In this document: piece by piece, positions 33,900 through 38,075 of the stretch
How the letters are laid out: the number at the start of each line of letters is the position of its first letter
Position numbering within the stretch: position 1 is the first letter of the stretch
Origin: Streptomyces himastatinicus ATCC 53653
Lineage (GTDB): Bacteria > Actinomycetota > Actinomycetes > Streptomycetales > Streptomycetaceae
Assembly: GCF_000158915.1 (NCBI RefSeq)
Contig: NZ_GG657754.1
Location: 9,521,114-9,559,188 of the forward strand
Reading direction: 5' to 3'
Length of the DNA stretch: 38,075 bases
The notes under the pieces: model-generated
The model's database searches: none
Told to the model about the DNA's origin: nothing
The model's input: the letters and a program-made list of their open reading frames with translations, nothing else
Made by a program: the position numbers and the translations under genes

Positions 33900-34650
33900 C
33901 TAGACGGTTTTCAACTGACCGCCGTCGACCACGAGATCGGCGCCGTTGACGGCCCGGGTGCGGCCGGAGGCGAGCATCCGCACCACCTCGGCCACCTCTT
34001 CCGGCTCGGTGAGCCGCCCGGTGGTCAGCCCGGCGGCGCCGGGGAACGCCTCCAGGAACTCATCGAGGGTCTTGCCGGAGGCGGCGGCCAGGCCCGCTCC
34101 GAACCCATCGGCGTCCAGCCAGGCGGGGGTGCGCGTCGGCCCGGGGGAGACGGTGTTCACCCGGACGCCCTTCGGGCCCAGCTCCATCGACAGCGCCTTG
34201 CTCAGATTGGTGAGCGCCGCCTTCGCCGCGCCGTAGTCCACCGTCGGGGGCTGCGGACCGCGCGCCCGCGCGGAGGACACGTTGATGACAGCGCCCTGGC
34301 GCTCCGTCAGGGAGGGCAGGGCGGCGCGGATGGTGCGGACGACGCCGAAGAAGTTCAGCTCGAACGTGTGCTGCCACTCGGCGTCGTCGATGGCCGCGAA
34401 GCCATCGGTCCTCGGGGAGAACGCGCCGACGTTGTTGACCAGGACGTCGATCCCGCCCAGTTCGGCCTGCGCCTGCCGGATCAGCTCCGCCGGACCCTCG
34501 GGAGTGGCCAGGTCGACGGACACCGTCGACGAGGCGGCCTCCTTCAGCTCCGGCGTGATGGTACGGGCGGCGCCGGTGACGCGTATGCCGTCCGCTTCGA
34601 GCGCGCGGACCACCGCCAGCCCGATGCCCTTTGCTCGCGCCGGTCACCAC
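33900..34650 (-). pseudogene. SDR oxidoreductase with N-terminal frameshift
   Basis: A classical SDR of about 250 aa. The body (33900-34613) has NNVGAFSPR, the catalytic Ser/Tyr/Lys region VINVSSARARGPQPPTVDYG and AAKAAL, and the C-terminal NGADLVVDGG. The cofactor-binding start VVTGASKG is in another frame from GTG 34650; it joins the body only if one base is removed from the AAAGGG run at 34627-34632. A ribosome-binding AAGGAG lies about 25 bases further upstream with no suitable start. It directly follows the TetR gene and is probably co-transcribed with it. A single-base sequencing error would restore it. Confidence 0.78.
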
Positions 34651-34676
34651 AGCGGTTTAGAGGGGGGGCTCCTTGC

Positions 34677-35261
34677 CTATGCGGGGAGTGCTTCGAGCGC
34701 CGCGTCGACGACCGACGCGAGCAGCTTCCGGTCCGGCAGCGAAATGCTCATCACGCGCAGCCCCTGCACCATCCTGGTGAGGAACGCGGCGATGCTCTCC
34801 ACGTCCGACTCGTACGGGATCTGGCCCGCGGCCCGGGCGCTGTGCAGCGCCGAGGCGAAGGCCGACCGGGTCGCGTTGATCGCGTCCTGGGCGATGCGGG
34901 CCGCCATCGGGTCGTGCGCCGCCCGCTCCACGATCGCCCCCACGAGGAGACAGCCCGGGCGGTCCCGCTCCGTCAGCGAGTCGTCGACCCGCTCCAGCAG
35001 CAGGTCCCGCACCGCCTGCCGGACCGGTACCTGACGGGACAGCTGGTCTCGCAGATGGCGGTTGACGACATCGACGTAGTGGCGCAGCGACCGCTCGTAC
35101 ACCTCCTGCTTGCTGCCGAAGGCCGCGTAGAGCGAGCCGCGCCCCAGGCCGGTCACCTCGCACAGATCGGCGACCGAGGTCGCCTCGTAACCCTTCGCCC
35201 AGAACAACCGCATGATCTTGAGCAAAGCCTCGTCTTCCGCGAAGCCGCGCTGTCTCGTCAT
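34677..35261 (-). CDS. TetR/AcrR-family repressor
   Basis: A 194-aa TetR-type repressor. The N-terminal three-helix DNA-binding domain (about residues 5-52) reads ALLKIMRLFWAKGYEATSVA, CEVTGLGRGSLYAAFGSKQE; the C-terminal ligand domain contains DRPGCLLVGAIVERAAHD. ATG 35261 is chosen over 35270 because the family starts close to the first helix. Two copies of TGGACYGATCGGTCA lie upstream, one 22 bp from the start, so autorepression is likely. It sits between the upstream hydrolase and the downstream SDR gene, all on one strand. Confidence 0.88.
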   Translation of the reverse strand: MTRQRGFAEDEALLKIMRLFWAKGYEATSVADLCEVTGLGRGSLYAAFGSKQEVYERSLRHYVDVVNRHLRDQLSRQVPVRQAVRDLLLERVDDSLTERDRPGCLLVGAIVERAAHDPMAARIAQDAINATRSAFASALHSARAAGQIPYESDVESIAAFLTRMVQGLRVMSISLPDRKLLASVVDAALEALPA

Positions 35262-35282
35262 GCCCCGCAACCTAGATCTTGG

Positions 35283-35297
35283 TGGACCGATCGGTCA
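35283..35297. promoter_or_regulatory. TetR operator 1
   Basis: TGGACCGATCGGTCA, containing the perfect 12-bp palindrome GACCGATCGGTC (35285-35296), 22 bp upstream of the TetR start. A near-identical copy lies 76 bp further upstream. Confidence 0.7.
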
Positions 35298-35358
35298 ACA
35301 AAGCCAGCCGTTTTCGTGCGGTTGTCTGGGTTATGTCGGCGAGGATGTGCCTTCTTTC

Positions 35359-35373
35359 TGGACTGATCGGTCA
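35359..35373. promoter_or_regulatory. TetR operator 2
   Basis: TGGACTGATCGGTCA differs from operator 1 by one base. It overlaps the stop codon of the alpha/beta hydrolase (35371-35373), so a bound repressor could also act as a roadblock at the end of that gene. Confidence 0.6.
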
Positions 35374-36340
35374 GCCGTGCAGCGCGGTGCGCAGCGTGTC
35401 CGCGGCGAGCGTGATGGCCGCCTGCGCGGCGTGGGTGCCGCGCAGCGCGTTGAGCATGACGAAGTCGTGGATGATGCCCTGGAAGCGCACCGCGGTGACG
35501 GGGACACCGGCCGCGCGCAGCTTGTTCGCGTACGCCTCGCCCTCGTCGCGCAGGACATCCGCTTCCGCCGTGATGACGAGGGCGGCGGGCAGCCCGGTGA
35601 GCTGCTCGGTGGTGGCCCGCAGCGGGGAGGCGGTGATCTCGGCGCGTTCGCCCTCGTCGGTGGTGTACTGGTCCCAGAACCAGCGCATACCGTCGCGGCG
35701 CAGGAAGTAGCCCGTCGCGAACTGGTGGTACGAGCCGGTGTCGAAGCCCGCGTCCGTGACCGGGTAGAACAGCACCTGCTGGAGCAGGGACACATCGCCG
35801 CGCTCCTTGGCCATCAGGGTCAGGGCGGCGGACATGTTGCCGCCGACCGAATCCCCGGCCACGGCCAGCCGGGTCCCGTCCAGGCCCTTGTCCGCGCCGT
35901 CCCGGACGATCCACCGGGCGACGGCGTAGTTCTGCTCGATGGCGACCGGGTTAGCGGGCCTCGGGGGAGAGGTCGTACTCGGGGAACACCACGGCGGCGT
36001 CCGCGCCGACGGCGAGTTCGCGCACCAGGCGGTCGTGGGTGTGGGCGTTGCCGAACACCCAGCCCGCGCCGTGGATGTAGAGGATCACCGGGAGTGTCCC
36101 GGTGGCGCCGGCCGGTTTGACGATACGGACCCGGACGCCGCCGGTGGGGCCGCCGGTGACGGTGATCCACTCCTCGTCGACCTCCGGCTTGCCGATCTCG
36201 CCGGACTGCACCTCGTCGACGGCCTTGCGGCCCTCGGCCGGGGCGAGGTCGAACAGGTACGGCGGGTTGGCGGTCGCCTCCGCGAAGGCGGCCGCCGCCG
36301 GTTCCAGGACCGGCTGAACGGGCCTGCTGCCGTCGGACAT
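35371..36340 (-). pseudogene. Alpha/beta hydrolase (hormone-sensitive-lipase family), frameshifted
   Basis: Two frames give a complete esterase of about 320 aa. The first (36340 to 35951) has the oxyanion-hole ILYIHGAGWVFGN and ends LSPEAR then TAA. The second (to 35371) has PVAIEQNYAVARW, the nucleophile GDSVGG, the Asp region ITAEADVLRDEGE, and the His in FQGIIHDF. Removing one A at the TAA (35951-35953) gives CGC TAC CCG GTC and restores SPEARYPVAIEQ, the usual sequence. The lesion may be real or a sequencing error. The gene is upstream of the TetR gene on the same strand. Substrate unknown. Confidence 0.82.
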
Positions 36341-36463
36341 GGGTCACTCCTGACGTGTGGTGTCGTGTCGTACGCCGGTGGAAACCAGACAGAGTGGTCC
36401 CCGTGGGCGAAGGGGACGGTGCGGGTCGTGCGGTGGCCGCCACGGGGATCCGTCGGCAGGACG

Positions 36464-37585
36464 CTAGGCGCGGCGCCGCGCCCCGCCTTGACCAGGGGCG
36501 CACGGCTTGTCGTCCATCAGCGCACGGGCCGGGCCCACGAGGGTCGTGGCGTGGGGGCGGCGTTCGTCCGCGCGTTCGCCCGCGCGGTCGCGGGCTCGAT
36601 CGTGGGGTTGCTCGCGTGCGGCGCCCACCGGCTCCCGCCACAGCGCCTGCCATTCGCGGGGGGACATTCCGTAGGCGGCCCGGAAGACCCGGCTGAAATG
36701 GGCCGGGCTGATGAATCCCCAGTGCTGGGCCACGGCCGCGACCGTACGGCTCGACCGGCCGCCGCGCGCCAGCTCTTTCCGGCATTCCTCCAGCCGTCGC
36801 TGTCGGATCCACCGGCCGACCGTGGTGCCGTGTTCCTGGAAGAGCTTGTGCAGATAGCGCACGGAGATTCCGTGATGCCGTGCGATCGTTTCCGGTGAAA
36901 GCCCGGAATCCGCCAGGTGTTTGTTGATGAAGGCGTGAACGCGGGCCAGATGCGCGCGGTCCGCACCGGCGCGCCGGTCCTCCATGTCGCCTGTGCCGAG
37001 CGTGTCGAGGGTGTCGAGGACGCCCGTCGCGAGCGTGGCCAGCAGATCCAGCAGGGTGCGGGCGATCTGCCGCCGGATGGGCCACGGGTGGGGACCAGCG
37101 CCGTCCGCGAGCCGGGAAATGATGGGCAGCAGCATGGCCGACAGCGCCGTATCGGGCTGGATGGGGCGCGCGATGAGGTGGGGCAGCTCGGCTTCGGAGA
37201 GCCCCAGCGCCCGGCGCGGCATCACGAGGACTTTCGCCCGGTACGCCTCCGGCATGACCAGGGTGAAGGGGTGCGAGGCGTCGTAGAAGGCCAGGGCCCC
37301 GGGGAGAAGCGATTCCGTCCGGCCGTCCTGATGGACCGTAGAGGTTCCGCTCTCCTGGAGCCGGGCCATCAGACAGTCACGGCCGTCCGCGAGAATGTGT
37401 CCCGGATCGCGGGAAATCGTGAGCGGATCCGAGTCTATTGAGGCTATCTGCACGGGGCCGAGCCCTTCCGCCGTGATGCGGGCCGACCATTGATCCGGCC
37501 TTTCCAGACGCATATCGACGGAGAGCAGGGCGCGCGATACGGCGCCGCTCCAGTGCGCCGGTTTGTCGCCCGGCGGAAGTGTCAC
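36464..37585 (-). CDS. AraC-family regulator with AraC-binding-like N-terminal domain
   Basis: A 373-aa AraC/XylS regulator. The N-terminal cupin-like sensor domain (about residues 20-195) has LLPGALAFYDASHPFTLVMP; the C-terminal double helix-turn-helix (about 225-325) has SPETIARHHGISVRYLHKLF and the WGFISPAHFSRVFRAAYGMS motif. A basic, disordered tail of about 45 residues follows. The start is uncertain. GTG 37585 gives the family N-terminus (LPPGDKPAHW), but TTG 37645, overlapping the stop of a tiny upstream frame, would add 20 residues. Targets could include the hydrolase beside it. Confidence 0.85.
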   Translation of the reverse strand: MTLPPGDKPAHWSGAVSRALLSVDMRLERPDQWSARITAEGLGPVQIASIDSDPLTISRDPGHILADGRDCLMARLQESGTSTVHQDGRTESLLPGALAFYDASHPFTLVMPEAYRAKVLVMPRRALGLSEAELPHLIARPIQPDTALSAMLLPIISRLADGAGPHPWPIRRQIARTLLDLLATLATGVLDTLDTLGTGDMEDRRAGADRAHLARVHAFINKHLADSGLSPETIARHHGISVRYLHKLFQEHGTTVGRWIRQRRLEECRKELARGGRSSRTVAAVAQHWGFISPAHFSRVFRAAYGMSPREWQALWREPVGAAREQPHDRARDRAGERADERRPHATTLVGPARALMDDKPCAPGQGGARRRA

Positions 37586-37641
37586 CGGGCAATGCAGGGC
37601 GTGCCCGCCGGATAACCTGCGCTCGGCAGGCCGGGTGCCGC

Positions 37642-37677
37642 TCAATTCCCACCCACTGGCGCATTCTTGTACACCAC
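37642..37677 (-). CDS. Possible 11-residue leader peptide upstream of the AraC gene
   Basis: A strong ribosome-binding site AGGAGG (37688-37683) stands 5-8 bases before GTG 37677 and GTG 37674. The frame reads VVYKNAPVGGN and ends in TGA, which overlaps TTG 37645 of the AraC frame as TTGA. This may be a translational-coupling leader. Alternatively, a one-base error could have separated the true AraC start from its body. No homologue is expected to be detectable. Confidence 0.35.
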   Translation of the reverse strand: MVYKNAPVGGN

Positions 37678-37743
37678 ACAGTCCTCCTCGGGTACCGTTC
37701 GCGGTCGGGTGTGGAGAGCGTAGGTTCGTGCGGTGAAAGAAGA

Positions 37744-38075
37744 GTGAAAACGGGGGGCCCTCGGGGACCGGTGCCCCCGGCAAGTGAGTTCCTGCGGTTC
37801 GAGATCCTGGGGCCGATGCGCGCCTGGCGGTCCACGACCGAGCTGGACCTGGGGGTTCCCCAGCAGCGGGCGCTGCTGGGCCTGCTCCTGATACGGACCG
37901 GGGAACACCTGCGGCTGAGCGAGATCGTCGACGTCCTGTGGGCGGAGCGGCCTCCGGCCACCGCCGTGAACGTGGTCCACCGGTACGTCGGTCTGCTGCG
38001 GCGGCTGCTGGAGCCGGGGCTGCCGCCCCGGGAACCCGGGCAGTCTGCTGCTCCGCGAGGCGGGCGGCTACCGGC
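37744..38075 (+). CDS. SARP/AfsR-type (BTAD) regulator, partial
   Basis: The window ends inside this gene. About 110 codons show an OmpR-type winged helix of a SARP regulator: FLRFEILGPMRAWRSTTELD, QQRALLGLLLIRTGEHLRLS, EIVDVLWAERPPATAVNVVH and RYVGLLRRLLEPG. Near 38030 the expected GSLLLREAGGYR is present only in the next frame; one surplus G in CCCGGGCAG explains it. The start may be GTG 37744 or 37771. SARP proteins activate antibiotic clusters or, fused to ATPase domains, act as AfsR-like global regulators; the downstream domains are outside the window. Confidence 0.75.
   Translation, partial: MKTGGPRGPVPPASEFLRFEILGPMRAWRSTTELDLGVPQQRALLGLLLIRTGEHLRLSEIVDVLWAERPPATAVNVVHRYVGLLRRLLEPGLPPREPGQSAAPRGGRLP

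Noticed and set aside
1..38075. CRISPR array, tRNA/rRNA genes, insertion sequence or phage attachment site
   Set aside because: No regularly spaced repeats, cloverleaf-like tRNA sequence, transposase/integrase motif or flanking terminal inverted repeats were seen.

Overview
The window is GC-rich DNA with near-universal G/C third codon positions, GTG/TTG starts and tight overlaps. It looks like a Streptomyces (or close actinomycete) chromosome: a perfect CebR-type box, a GAF-ANTAR protein, a DUF6131-like small membrane protein, a SARP/BTAD regulator and secreted GH44/GH53 hydrolases. No tRNA, rRNA, CRISPR array or transposase was seen.

Layout. (1) 1-4.9 kb: kinase fragment, low-molecular-weight phosphatase, MarR regulator, type B carboxylesterase, small membrane protein, and a divergent LysR/EamA exporter pair. 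(2) 4.9-12 kb: a cobalamin riboswitch ahead of a Ni/Co permease, then two different aconitase-family genes pointing at each other with a GAF-ANTAR regulator between them. (3) 12-16.3 kb: a catabolic island, partly decayed: ACS-type MFS transporter (pseudogene), GntR/FCD regulator, lactonase (pseudogene), RraA-like aldolase (N-terminally deleted) and an SDR. Two composite operators of identical architecture (TTGTNTCAA-N8-TTGATNCAA) sit in its two divergent intergenic regions and tie the island to the neighbouring 885-aa aconitase. (4) 16.3-20.9 kb: LysR-catB-catA-catC-salicylate hydroxylase, a salicylate/catechol beta-ketoadipate operon. (5) 20.9-24.6 kb: CebR box, GH44-FnIII-CBM2 and GH53 endo-galactanase; then AlkB. 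(6) 25.3-32.3 kb: IclR (broken), MHS transporter (broken), SnoaL-like protein, an unrecognised 102-aa protein, two-subunit Rieske oxygenase, class IA reductase and amidase: an aromatic acid/amide operon that could feed catechol to region 4. (7) 32.2-38 kb: Lrp with divergent azlCD, TetR with an SDR and an alpha/beta hydrolase (both frameshifted), AraC, and a truncated SARP-type gene at the edge.

How it fits together: regions 3, 4 and 6 are carbon-source modules, each with its own regulator; aromatic acids or amides would converge on catechol, muconate and muconolactone. Many genes are broken. Some breaks are single-base indels in short homopolymers, which may be sequencing error; others are internal deletions that look like real decay. 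All functions are inferred from sequence motifs alone.
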